From JBDZUZ01 sp040255445 (lineage in GTDB: Bacteria; Planctomycetota; Phycisphaerae; Phycisphaerales; UBA1924), in assembly GCA_040255445.1 (NCBI GenBank), contig JBDZUZ010000005.1, positions 1-62,375 on the forward strand: DNA of 62,375 nt, written 5' to 3'. Below are positions 31,919 through 40,378 of this stretch, piece by piece. Under the pieces are notes generated by a model. That model was given only the letters and a program-made list of their open reading frames with translations. It did not search any database and was not told the origin of the DNA. Every line of letters begins with the position of its first letter. The stretch's first letter is position 1. Made by a program: the position numbers and the translations under genes.

Positions 31919-32647
31919 TCAGGCGGGGGGCAGCACGGCAAGGACGGTCTCGCCGGCCTTGGTGATGTCGCCGATCGCGACGCGTGATTCTGCGCCGGTG
32001 GGGAGGTAGACGTCGACGCGCGAACCGAATCGGATCAGGCCGTATCGCTCGCCGGCGTTGAGTCTGGCGCCTTCCTTGACGCGGCAGACGATGCGGCGGG
32101 CGACGAGCCCGGCGATCTGCACGACGCCGATGCGGCGGCCGTCGTCGAGCTCGACGACCATACCGGTGCGCTCGTTGTGGACGCTGGCCTTGTCGAACGA
32201 GGCGTTGAAGAACTTGCCGGGGCGGTAGTGGATGGCGCGGACCACGCCCGGGAGCGGGCTGCGGTTGACGTGGACGTTGAAGACGTTCATGAAGATGCAG
32301 ATGCGGAGGCCGGGCTCGACGCCGAGTTCTTCTGGGCCGGCGACATCGTCAACGGCGACGACGCGGCCATCGGCCGGGCAGACCACGATGCCGTCGCCGA
32401 CGGGGACGGAGCGCTGCGGGTCGCGGAAGAACCAGAGGCACCAGAGGCAGAGGACCGCCGCGGGCACGCTGACGAGGTACGCCCAGGGCCCGAGGAAGAT
32501 GTGTGCGGGCACGCTGGCGAGGATCGCGACGATGACGAAGATCGCGACGATCGGCACGCCCTCGGGGGCGATCGCTGGGGCGGGATCGTCGGCGCGGCGC
32601 TCGATGTTGGTGCGTGGCTGAGACTTTGGCTGGGTGAGTGTGGTCAC
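31919..32647 (-). CDS. psd: Phosphatidylserine decarboxylase (short, pyruvoyl type)
   Basis: A 242-residue proenzyme that converts phosphatidylserine to phosphatidylethanolamine. Two membrane helices (about 31-52 and 54-74) precede WFFRDPQRSVP. NVFNVHVNRSP and YRPGKFFNASFDKASVHNER match the family, and self-cleavage is expected at G208-S209 in LIRFGSRVDVYLP, forming the pyruvoyl group. Length fits the short type II enzymes. The start is GTG (32645-32647) with AGGATGCCCC upstream. pssA follows in the same direction. Confidence 0.93.
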   Translation of the reverse strand: MTTLTQPKSQPRTNIERRADDPAPAIAPEGVPIVAIFVIVAILASVPAHIFLGPWAYLVSVPAAVLCLWCLWFFRDPQRSVPVGDGIVVCPADGRVVAVDDVAGPEELGVEPGLRICIFMNVFNVHVNRSPLPGVVRAIHYRPGKFFNASFDKASVHNERTGMVVELDDGRRIGVVQIAGLVARRIVCRVKEGARLNAGERYGLIRFGSRVDVYLPTGAESRVAIGDITKAGETVLAVLPPA

Positions 32648-32844
32648 GGGGCATCCTATGGAGGGTGCGCGGACCCGATCACGCCCCGGACAGCGGCTTC
32701 ATGTCGGGGGCTGCTGGTGGGGGTCGTGGGGCTTCTACCAGCGGCACGACCTGCGCGGGTCCGGAAAGCGGGTGCGTCGAGAGTGGGATCCTGGTGGCTC
32801 AAGCGGGCGGGTGGGTGTCCCGATGGTGGGCACGGGACTGACCT

Positions 32845-33276
32845 ATGAGCGAAACACAGTACATCCTGGTGTGTGACGACGAGATGCATATCCGGGCGAT
32901 CATCGCCCAGAAGCTGCGTGCGGCGGGGCACACTGTTGTAGAGGCGCCGGACGGTCAGGCCGGGTTCGATGCGGCGAGCAAGTCGCCGCCGCGGCTGGTG
33001 ATCACGGACTTCCAGATGCCATTCATGAGCGGGCTGGAGATGTGCAAGGCGCTGAAGGCGAACGCTTCGACGGCGTCGACGCCGGTGCTGATGCTGACGG
33101 CGCGTGGGTACATCCTGTCGCCGGAGGACCTGGCGACGACGAACATCCGGAGCGTGATCGGCAAGCCGTTCGGCGTGCGTCAACTCCTGGAGAAGGTTGA
33201 ATCGATGTTGGCCGGGGCTGCTTCGGGGCAGCCGGGCGCGGAGAGCAGCACCGGCCGCGATCGACTCGCGGCCTGA
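32845..33276 (+). CDS. Single-domain response regulator
   Basis: A 143-residue receiver with VCDDEMHIR, acceptor D55 in VITDFQMPFMSG, a switch region LMLTARGY and K107 in VIGKPFG. The last 25 residues are disordered. It has no output domain and sits nine bases before an HD-GYP gene, so it is the likely input protein for that phosphodiesterase, working in trans. The start ATG 32845 has only a weak GGGA upstream. Confidence 0.9.
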   Translation: MSETQYILVCDDEMHIRAIIAQKLRAAGHTVVEAPDGQAGFDAASKSPPRLVITDFQMPFMSGLEMCKALKANASTASTPVLMLTARGYILSPEDLATTNIRSVIGKPFGVRQLLEKVESMLAGAASGQPGAESSTGRDRLAA

Positions 33277-33285
33277 GAGGCGAGC

Positions 33286-34800
33286 ATGGAACACAGAGCC
33301 AAAGAGCAGTCCAACGCGCCGCTACTTGCCGACTTTCGCGACCGGTGCCGGCGGCTGGGCCTGCGGGCGTGGTCGTTCGTGGATGGTGAGCCGGTTGTGG
33401 ATGCCGCCGATGCAGCGCCGGCGGCGGGCACTTCGCTCGCGGAGGATGTAGCCCGCGTGCTGGCACAACAGAACACGCCGGGCCGACCGATCCCGGTCGC
33501 GGACGGCTGGATCTTCGCGACGCAGCACAAGCGGGGCTCGCGGGTGATCGGGACGACGCTGGCCTTCGCGCCGGCGCTGCTCGCGCCGCACCAGTCCGCG
33601 GCGTCACTGCTGGCCGCATCGCTCGCGGTCATCGCCTCTGACACGGTGGAACTCGACGAGAGCCGCACGGCGATCGCGGGATTCACGAGCCAGCTCAGCG
33701 AGTCGTTCGACACGATCGACCTGCTCTATTCGGTCGGCCGCTCGATGCGTCGCCCGATGTGGGCCGAGCCGTTCATGACGGAAGTCTCGAGCCGGCTGCA
33801 CACAACGATGAACTTCGGGTGGACGGCGGTGCGGTTCTCGTCGCATCCGATGCTGCCGACGCGTCTGCGTGATCTGCTGGTGCATGTGGGGACGTTGCCG
33901 CGGGCCGAGTCGATCATCCGGCGGGCGGCGGACAGCCTGCTCGAGGACGAGCGTTGCCGCGATCAGTGGTGCGTGTTCGATGCACACGCGAGCCTTTCGG
34001 CCGAGGGCCGGCCGCAGGTGCTGGTGCAGCCGCTGACCTGCAAGGGCCAGACGGTCGGGTTCGTCATGGCGGGCGCCAAGGGGGGCCAGGATCCGGATGT
34101 CAGCAGCTACGACATCCAGCTGATCGAGGCGGCGGCGGGGTACATCAACACGTTCAGCGACAACGTGGCGCACTTCGAGGATCAGCACGCGCTGTTCACG
34201 GGCACCGTGCAGGCGCTCGCCGCATCGATCGATGCGAAGGACCAGTACACACGCGGTCACTCGGAGCGGGTGGCGTACCTGTCGGCCGAGATCGGCCGGG
34301 CGATGGGGATGAGCAAGGAAGAGATCGAGCGGATCCGCATCGGCGGGATCGTGCACGATGTCGGCAAGATCGGCGTGCCCGAGTCGGTGCTGACGAAGCC
34401 GAGCCGGCTGACGGATGAGGAATTCGAGAAGATCAAGCTGCACCCGGAGATCGGGCACCGGATCCTGAAGGACATTCCGCAGCTTGCGGATGTGCTGCCG
34501 GGCGTGCTGCACCACCACGAGCGGTTCGACGGCAAGGGCTACCCGCACGGGCTGGCGGGCAAGGACATCCCGCTGATCGCGCGGATCATGGCGATCGCGG
34601 ACACGTTCGATGCGATGAGCTCGACGCGTGCGTACCGCCCGGCGATGCCGCGTGAGAAGGTGCTCGCGGAGTTCGAGCGGTGCGCGGGGACGCAGTTCGA
34701 TCCGGAGATCGTTCCGATCTTCCTGGGGCTGGATCTGACGCACTACGACGAGCTGGTGGCGCGGCACTCGGCGGGGGCGGTCACGGCGATCGCGGCCTGA
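33286..34800 (+). CDS. GAF-like and HD-GYP domain protein (cyclic-di-GMP phosphodiesterase)
   Basis: A 504-residue cytoplasmic protein. The N-terminal half has a GAF-like sensor region (about 125-300) preceded by a short uncharacterised domain. The HD-GYP domain (about 310-480) has the metal site DAKDQYTRGHSERVAYLS, HD at H357-D358 in IVHDVGKIGVPE, HHHERFDGKGYPHGL with the GYP triad at 418-420, and ADTFDAMSSTRAYRP. These residues are complete, so c-di-GMP hydrolysis is expected. It follows the single-REC gene by nine bases, with GAGAGG as ribosome site, and precedes a PilZ gene. Confidence 0.94.
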   Translation: MEHRAKEQSNAPLLADFRDRCRRLGLRAWSFVDGEPVVDAADAAPAAGTSLAEDVARVLAQQNTPGRPIPVADGWIFATQHKRGSRVIGTTLAFAPALLAPHQSAASLLAASLAVIASDTVELDESRTAIAGFTSQLSESFDTIDLLYSVGRSMRRPMWAEPFMTEVSSRLHTTMNFGWTAVRFSSHPMLPTRLRDLLVHVGTLPRAESIIRRAADSLLEDERCRDQWCVFDAHASLSAEGRPQVLVQPLTCKGQTVGFVMAGAKGGQDPDVSSYDIQLIEAAAGYINTFSDNVAHFEDQHALFTGTVQALAASIDAKDQYTRGHSERVAYLSAEIGRAMGMSKEEIERIRIGGIVHDVGKIGVPESVLTKPSRLTDEEFEKIKLHPEIGHRILKDIPQLADVLPGVLHHHERFDGKGYPHGLAGKDIPLIARIMAIADTFDAMSSTRAYRPAMPREKVLAEFERCAGTQFDPEIVPIFLGLDLTHYDELVARHSAGAVTAIAA

Positions 34801-34838
34801 GTCGGGCGGCGACCAACGCGCAACTTTCGCGGGAGCAG

Positions 34839-34867
34839 CCCCGTGGCCCGGTGGTGGGGCCACGGGG
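34839..34867. terminator. Strong hairpin between HD-GYP and PilZ genes
   Basis: CCCCGTGGCCC (34839-34849) pairs perfectly with 34857-34867 around a 7-base loop. No T-run follows on the + strand, so it may attenuate or stabilise mRNA instead of terminating. Confidence 0.45.
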
Positions 34868-35022
34868 CGAATCCCCTATCTGCTTCTCGGACAGGCCGGG
34901 CCGTGAAGTCGGCCGCGGCCAAGGCCGATAGCAACCGCACGGACCGGTCGCCCCGCACGGACGCGGGGAGCCGGGGCCGGCTCCGTCCAGCACGAGAGCG
35001 GAACGGGCGAAAGGACTCGCCG

Positions 35023-35340
35023 ATGGCACAGATGCAGATCCGTGAGACCCTTCCCTTCGACCGTCGGCGGAACTCGCGGCGGCCGGTGAGCGGCGAAGCG
35101 CTGGCGATTTTCACAGCCGGTGTCGGCGCAGGATCGCTGACGCGGGTCGAACTCATCAATGCGAGCGAGTCGGGGCTGGCGGTCTGCTCGCCGATCGCGG
35201 TCGAGCCGGGCGCGGCGTTCTCGCTGATGCCGCACTCGGGGCACGGCTCGCGGCAGACGGGGATCGTGGTGCGGTGCGAGTCGATCGCGGGCGGATACCG
35301 CCTGGGTCTTCGCGGCCGGACGATGTCCGCCGCGGCCTGA
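35023..35340 (+). CDS. PilZ-domain protein (probable cyclic-di-GMP receptor)
   Basis: A 105-residue protein. The N-terminal basic motif RRRNSRRPV fits RxxxR, and NASESGLAV fits the second PilZ signature [D/N]xSxxG about 50 residues on; the remaining beta-strands (TGIVVRCESIAGGYRLGLR) match a PilZ barrel. ATG 35023 has AAAGGACTCGCCG upstream. Its position 222 bases after an HD-GYP gene supports a c-di-GMP link. Confidence 0.75.
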   Translation: MAQMQIRETLPFDRRRNSRRPVSGEALAIFTAGVGAGSLTRVELINASESGLAVCSPIAVEPGAAFSLMPHSGHGSRQTGIVVRCESIAGGYRLGLRGRTMSAAA

Positions 35341-35555
35341 GTCCGGCGACTCCTCCGTTGGTTACCGCGGGTCTGGGCTCCCCAGAAGGGACGCTGCGTC
35401 GGCGCGACCCTGGATCATCCGATCGATGAAGATTTGGTGACCAAGGCGGGCGGGAGTGCGCGGCCGGCTATACGGCCCCTTGGAATGATGTAGCATTGAG
35501 GGGTGCCCGGCCCTGCCGGCTGGGCCGATCCTGGCGTCGTTGGAGGATTCCGACT

Positions 35556-36152
35556 ATGGCGTTCGCGGACCTGGCTGTGGGTGCGAAGGTGTACATCTGG
35601 AGTTACAACGCCTGGGGTTTGGTCCCGGGTGTTCGGGCGAATGTGGGGCATGCCGCATTGCAGATCAAGACGGCCGCGGATGATGAGTATCTCAGTTGGT
35701 GGCCGAAGGGTGGCGAGGGCAGCGCGTTACCAAAGGCCTCCGATCAGCCCGTCGGCTACGGGACAAGCGCCGTGAAGCGCCGCGCGGAGCAGGGTCGCCC
35801 GTTGCAAGTCAACAACGTCATGGAGACCGACAAGGATCGGGAGGGTGAGAGCGCGGATCATAAGTTTCGGTTTGTCGCCGGGCTTGATTTCGCGAAGATG
35901 ATCGCGTGGGTTCGTGATCTCAGCGTGGGGCGTGTCACGTGTTCGGCCTTCGCGCGTGCGCAGTCGTACAACTTCACGGTGCAGAACTGTTCAGCGACCG
36001 TTGCGCACTGCCTGAGAGAGGGCGGCGCGGATGCGTACACGCCATGGCCCGGGCGACTGGTGTGGACCCCGGCGGATGTGTTGGTCTACTGCAATGACCT
36101 CTCAGCTGCGATCCTTCGTGCACATCCGATGGGCGCCGCAAAGTATCGCTGA
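35556..36152 (+). CDS. Possible permuted papain-like (LRAT/NlpC-like) protein
   Basis: A 198-residue protein without signal peptide and not clearly recognised. Two blocks stand out: VGHAALQI with H32, followed by EYLSWWP, and VQNCSATVAHCLREGG with C145. A His-strand followed later by an Asn-Cys helix is the order in circularly permuted NlpC/P60 enzymes such as LRAT and YiiX-like proteins, where these residues form the catalytic pair. Acyltransferase, amidase or peptidase activity are all possible; none is shown. ATG 35556 follows TTGGAGGATTCCGACT. Codon use looks slightly less GC-biased than that of its neighbours. Confidence 0.55.
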   Translation: MAFADLAVGAKVYIWSYNAWGLVPGVRANVGHAALQIKTAADDEYLSWWPKGGEGSALPKASDQPVGYGTSAVKRRAEQGRPLQVNNVMETDKDREGESADHKFRFVAGLDFAKMIAWVRDLSVGRVTCSAFARAQSYNFTVQNCSATVAHCLREGGADAYTPWPGRLVWTPADVLVYCNDLSAAILRAHPMGAAKYR

Positions 36153-36167
36153 GTCGGGAGCAGCCTT

Positions 36168-36749
36168 CTAGAGCCCATACGCGGCACGCATCGTGTCCCA
36201 GACCTTGCGGTAGCGTGCGGTCATATGGTCGAGCGATGCGGGCATCACGCGGATCTCCCCGACGACCGACATGAAATTGACATCGCCGCCCCAGCGCGGG
36301 ACCAGGTGCATGTGCAGGTGTTGGGGGACGCCCGCGCCCGCAGCGCGGCCCTGATTGATGCCGAAGTTGATGCCCTGGGGCTCGAGCGTGCGCTGCATGA
36401 GGTCCGCGGCGATCTCGGTGAGCTTCCAGAGCGATGCACGCTGCGCGGGTTCGTAATCGAGCAGTGTCGGGCGCGGGTCGCCGAGCGCGACAAGCAGGTG
36501 GCCGCTGGCGTATGGGAAGCCGTTGAGCAGGATCAGACCGTCGGCGGTGCGGACGAGGACGTGGTTGGCGATATCGCGCTCGGGCGCGAGCCAGTAGTCG
36601 CGGAGGAACGAGCCGGTGGAGGCGGTGGGGGCGCCGGCGGTGCGTTCGCGCGCATCCATGGCCTCGAGGTACTCGATGCGCCAGGGCGCCTCCAGGGCGC
36701 GAGGCCCAACGGCTGGTTTGCTGTGATCCGCCGGCTTCCCATCGCTCAT
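36168..36749 (-). CDS. HIT-family nucleotide hydrolase/transferase
   Basis: A 193-residue histidine-triad protein. The motif is intact as H144-L-H146-M-H148 in QHLHMHLVPRW, with the upstream NGFPYASGHLLVAL and GINFGINQGRAAGAG strands. The WRIEYLEAM and FLRDYWLAPE segments resemble Ap4A phosphorylase/adenylyltransferase-like HIT proteins of actinobacteria and planctomycetes. It presumably cleaves dinucleoside polyphosphates or AMP-linked substrates. It converges with the papain-like gene (15 bases between stops). Confidence 0.88.
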   Translation of the reverse strand: MSDGKPADHSKPAVGPRALEAPWRIEYLEAMDARERTAGAPTASTGSFLRDYWLAPERDIANHVLVRTADGLILLNGFPYASGHLLVALGDPRPTLLDYEPAQRASLWKLTEIAADLMQRTLEPQGINFGINQGRAAGAGVPQHLHMHLVPRWGGDVNFMSVVGEIRVMPASLDHMTARYRKVWDTMRAAYGL

Positions 36750-36825
36750 GCGAGGAGTCTACGGAGCTGGTCGGGTGGGGAGTCGCCGAAGCGGGCGCCG
36801 GTAGACCGCGACGGACCGCGGCCGA

Positions 36826-37665
36826 TCAGATGTTGTGGGGCCCGGTGGCGGGTGTGGTGGCAGGCGTCGGGGCGGGCGGGGCGGCGGCGATGCCAGCGGC
36901 GCTCGCAGCATGGTCGCCGGCGTGGGTGATGAGTCGGGCGCTGCGGGTGCAGCGCATCGCCGCATCGGTCTCGATCTCGATGGCGCGGGATCCGCCATGC
37001 AGGATCGCGCGGGCGGTACGGCCATCGGGTGAGATCGAGAGGCTCTCGATGCCGGCGCCGAGGTCGCGGACCGGGCCACAGGCCGGGCACGCGTTCTGCG
37101 TGGTCAGGTCGATGCGGGTCACGTGTCCCGAGTCGCGGGCCGCGACGATCACGAAGCTACCTTGCGGGTCGACTGTGATGAGGCACGGTCCGGAGAGGCC
37201 GTGCTCCCACGAGCCGATGACATCGCCGGTGAGGAGGTCGACCTCGATGATGTTGCGGTTCGATTCGATCGCGACCATCGCGGTGCTCTCGCCGCGGGCG
37301 AGCGCGATGCCGAACGGGCGCCAGTGCCGTCCGAGATGGATCGTGCGATCCTTGTGGTCGCGGTAGAGGTCGGTGATGGTGATGGAGGAGCCCGGATCGA
37401 TATCGCCGTAATCGGATGCGACGGCGAAACCGCCCGCGGTTGACAGGGCACGCATGCGGGGATCGGCTTGAGCACCGGTGGTGCGCTGGTCGTCTGTATG
37501 CGATGGGTGCACGATGGGGAGATCGAGCGGGGGCGCTGCGGGATTCACAGCGAAGCCGGCGGAGCTGCTGCGGATGAGTCCGAGCAGGACGCCCAGGAAC
37601 GCGAAGATCATCAGCGCGGGGGCGAGCGTGATGCCGGCGTGGTGCGGGAGGCGGGGACGGCGCAT
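36826..37665 (-). CDS. Membrane-anchored YncE-like beta-propeller protein
   Basis: A 279-residue protein with an N-terminal membrane helix (about 12-32, TLAPALMIFAFLGVLLGLI) and a repeated blade pattern in the outer part: FGIALARGESTAMVAIESNRNIIEVDLLTGDVIGSW, then CLITVDPQGSFVIVAAR-type and LSISPDGRTARAIL-type repeats. This fits YVTN/YncE-type propellers, which usually serve as protein or ligand scaffolds. The C-terminal tail is Ala/Pro-rich. Only a partial propeller is covered by clear repeats. It is divergent from pepA. Confidence 0.65.
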   Translation of the reverse strand: MRRPRLPHHAGITLAPALMIFAFLGVLLGLIRSSSAGFAVNPAAPPLDLPIVHPSHTDDQRTTGAQADPRMRALSTAGGFAVASDYGDIDPGSSITITDLYRDHKDRTIHLGRHWRPFGIALARGESTAMVAIESNRNIIEVDLLTGDVIGSWEHGLSGPCLITVDPQGSFVIVAARDSGHVTRIDLTTQNACPACGPVRDLGAGIESLSISPDGRTARAILHGGSRAIEIETDAAMRCTRSARLITHAGDHAASAAGIAAAPPAPTPATTPATGPHNI

Positions 37666-37878
37666 GGTCGATCCTCCTTGGGGAGCTGTCAGCCGTCGGT
37701 CTCACCCCGCGACGCGGCCTGTGCACACACGGTGATGCGCTCCGGCGCGGGATCCGTCGCCCCGGCTCGTTCTCGGGGCGAGATGCGGCCGCAAACAGGT
37801 GGATCGCGTACGATCCGGCCCGGTTTTCATCACACCCGGATCCGGCTGCTCGGGCGGCGGATCCATTCAGGAGAGCCC

Positions 37879-39435
37879 ATGTTCCAGTCGATCACGCTCA
37901 GCGGCCGCGGTCAGTCGCAGGTCCTCGTTCTCGCGCACTTCCAGGGCCAGGGGCTCGATGCCCGCTCGAAGAAGATCGCCGGAGAGCACGGCGTCGCCGC
38001 GGCGGCGGAGGCCGCGCTCAAGCGGAGCGAGGCGACGGGCGATCTGGGCACGGTGGTTGATGCGACCGCGGAGCCGGCCGCCGCGCCCAAGGGCCGCGGC
38101 AAGGCACGCTCGGGGGGTGCGGGTGTCGAGCGGGTGCTCATCGTCGGTTTGGGCGCAGCGCCGGGGAAGGACGGCTTCAAGGTTGATTCGTTGCGCTCGG
38201 CCGCGGCGGCGGTGGGGCGGAAGATCGCGGCGATCAAGGCCACGAGCGCGACGGTCGAGGTGAGCGCGGCGGTCGCGGATGCGAAGGTCGACGGGTTCGA
38301 TGCGGGCGTCGCGTTCGGCGAGGCCGTCGGTCTGCTCGGCTGGGTGTGCGACCACTTCAAGGGCAAGGGGAGCAAATCGCAGACACGCGGCAAGCTGGCG
38401 CTGCGTTCGAGCGATGGTGATTTCAACGAGGGCCTGGAGCGCGGGCTGGGGCTTGCGGAGTCGACAAACTTCTGCCGCACGCTCAGCCAGACGCCGCCCA
38501 ATGTCGCGACGACATCGTGGATGGCCAACGAGGCGAAGAAGCTGGGCCGCAAGACCAAGATGGCGGTGAAGGTGTTCGAGGGGTCGGATCTGGTGCGCGA
38601 GAAGTTCGAGGGGCTGATCAACGTCGGCAAGGCGAGCGAGAACAAGCCCTGCATGGTGCGGATCGAGTACAACCCGCCCGGCCGTGGCAGCGCGCGGCGG
38701 TCGGGCAAGCCGCTGGTGCTGGTCGGCAAGACCATGACCTACGACACGGGCGGCCTGTCGCTCAAGGTGAACAACGGCATGGTGGGCATGAAGCGCGACA
38801 AGGACGGCGGCTGCGCTGTGCTGGGCGCGATGCACGCTATCGCGACGGTGATCAAGCCCAAGCGGCGGGTGATCGCGCTCCTGGCGATCGCGGAGAACTC
38901 GATCAGCGATGAGGCGTACCGCCCCGACGATGTGCTGACCTTCCGCAACGGTGTCACGGTCGAGGTGACCAACACGGACGCCGAGGGCCGGCTGGTGATG
39001 GCCGATGCCCTGTGCTGGGCGTGCGACAAGGAGAACCCGGCGGCGGTGGTTGATATTGCGACGCTGACGGGCGGCGTGGTGGTTGCGCTGGGCTCGACGT
39101 TCGCGGGTCTGTGGTGCGAGGACGACAGCCTCCGCGGCAAGGTCGAGCAGGCCGCGGGCGTTGCGGGCGAGCGGGTGTGGCGTCTGCCGCTGCACCAGGA
39201 ATACAAGGACATGATGAAGTCGCCGGTGGCGGACATCGTGAACAGCAACCCGAACCGCAAGGCGCACCCGATCCAGGGCGCGGCGTTCCTGTCTTACTTC
39301 GTGCAGGACCGCGTGCCCTGGTGCCACCTGGACATCGCGGGCGTGCATGCGACGGAGAAGAACGCGGGCCCGTACATCGATGGTCCGACGGGCTGGGGCG
39401 TGCGGACGCTGGCGAACCTGGCCGAGATGCTCTGA
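37879..39435 (+). CDS. pepA: Leucyl aminopeptidase (M17 family)
   Basis: A 518-residue cytosolic zinc aminopeptidase. The active-site Lys is K284 in LVGKTMTYDTGGLS, and the family signature NTDAEGRL carries D367 and E369 plus R371. The N-terminal domain (to about 190) is the variable macro-like domain, with a Lys-rich insert near 70-80. ATG 37879 has TCAGGAGAGCCC; an upstream in-frame extension was rejected. A strong terminator follows the stop. Confidence 0.95.
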   Translation: MFQSITLSGRGQSQVLVLAHFQGQGLDARSKKIAGEHGVAAAAEAALKRSEATGDLGTVVDATAEPAAAPKGRGKARSGGAGVERVLIVGLGAAPGKDGFKVDSLRSAAAAVGRKIAAIKATSATVEVSAAVADAKVDGFDAGVAFGEAVGLLGWVCDHFKGKGSKSQTRGKLALRSSDGDFNEGLERGLGLAESTNFCRTLSQTPPNVATTSWMANEAKKLGRKTKMAVKVFEGSDLVREKFEGLINVGKASENKPCMVRIEYNPPGRGSARRSGKPLVLVGKTMTYDTGGLSLKVNNGMVGMKRDKDGGCAVLGAMHAIATVIKPKRRVIALLAIAENSISDEAYRPDDVLTFRNGVTVEVTNTDAEGRLVMADALCWACDKENPAAVVDIATLTGGVVVALGSTFAGLWCEDDSLRGKVEQAAGVAGERVWRLPLHQEYKDMMKSPVADIVNSNPNRKAHPIQGAAFLSYFVQDRVPWCHLDIAGVHATEKNAGPYIDGPTGWGVRTLANLAEML

Positions 39436-39464
39436 GCCTCGGGCGACTGCGATTCATGAATGCG

Positions 39465-39493
39465 AAAGGCCCCGCCGTGTGCGGGGCCTTTTT
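39465..39493 (+). terminator. Intrinsic terminator after pepA
   Basis: AAAGGCCCCGC (39465-39475) pairs with 39481-39491 around CGTGT; the T-run is TTTTT. The symmetric A-run could also serve the convergent flavoprotein gene. Confidence 0.92.
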
Positions 39494-39527
39494 CGTGCGC
39501 GAGTCTTATGCAGTTGAGCGATAAGCG

Positions 39528-40205
39528 CTATCGCTTGCCGTCCTCGATCACGAGAATGTCATCGAGAGGCTTGCGGTGGATGTCGGGCACGGTGCAGTTA
39601 TCGGCGGGGTAGCCGACGGGCAAGAGCAGGAAGGGCCTCTCGTGCGCCGGGCGGTTGAGGACTTTGGCGAGGAATCCCATCGGGCTTGGTGTGTGTGTGA
39701 GCGTCACGAGTCCGGCCTGGTGGATCGCGGTGATGAGCATGCCCGTGGCGATGCCGACGGATTCATCGACGTAGTAGACCTTGCCCTGTTCGCCGCTCGC
39801 ATCGGGGTCGGTCTTCATCATCTTGAAGACGATAATGAGCCAGGGAGCGATGTCGAGGAAGGGCTTGTCGGCATCGGTGCCGATGGGGGCGAGGTCGGCG
39901 AGCCACTGGGGCGTGGCGCGGCGCGTGTAGAACTCGCGTTCTTCTTCCTCGGCCGCAGCGCGGATCTTTGACTTAAGCGCCGGATCGCTGACGGCGACGA
40001 ATCGCCACGGCTGCTTGTTCGCGCCCGAGGGCGCGGTGCCCGCGGCGGATACGCACCAGCGGATGGTTTCTTCGGAGACGGCGCGGTCGGAGAAGAAACG
40101 GACGCTCCGGCGCAGCCGCATGGTCTCGTAGAAGCGGCGGGCGACCGCTTCGGCGGGTTCATCGGTCCGGTAGGGCTTGAAAGGGATGTGTGACGGCATG
40201 GTCAT
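39528..40205 (-). CDS. Nitroreductase-fold flavoprotein of the iodotyrosine deiodinase type
   Basis: A 225-residue FMN protein. RRSVRFFSDRAV and TAPSGANKQPWRFVAV are the FMN-binding segments; GKVYYVDESVGIATGMLITA, the following helix and RPFLLLPVGYPADNCTVPDI continue the family pattern. The active-site lid residues Glu-Tyr-Lys of iodotyrosine deiodinase align with E89, Y93 (in EEEEREFYTRR) and K114 (in DADKPFLDIAP), which argues for halotyrosine-like reductive dehalogenation over ordinary nitroreduction. Bacterial homologues are known, but natural substrates are uncertain. It is convergent with pepA. Confidence 0.85.
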   Translation of the reverse strand: MTMPSHIPFKPYRTDEPAEAVARRFYETMRLRRSVRFFSDRAVSEETIRWCVSAAGTAPSGANKQPWRFVAVSDPALKSKIRAAAEEEEREFYTRRATPQWLADLAPIGTDADKPFLDIAPWLIIVFKMMKTDPDASGEQGKVYYVDESVGIATGMLITAIHQAGLVTLTHTPSPMGFLAKVLNRPAHERPFLLLPVGYPADNCTVPDIHRKPLDDILVIEDGKR

Positions 40206-40272
40206 GGCGACATGCTACAGATGGTCGGCATGGCGGGCTTTCGGCGCAGCGCGGACGGTGAGCGCACAGACA

Positions 40273-40308
40273 GGCGGCCCCCGCCGCCGGCCGCGTGCGG
40301 GGGCCGCC
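40273..40308 (-). terminator. Long hairpin past the spondin_N gene
   Basis: Twelve-base arms (40273-40284 and 40297-40308) pair perfectly around a 12-base loop, about 70 bases past the stop of the leftward spondin_N gene. It is followed on that strand by TGTCTGTG, a weak T-rich tract. Confidence 0.6.
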
Positions 40309-40378
40309 AAACGATTGTCATGATGTGAGGGGCTTGCGCTGATCGCCGTGGGTCGGCGGCGATCAGAGCCGCCGCGGT

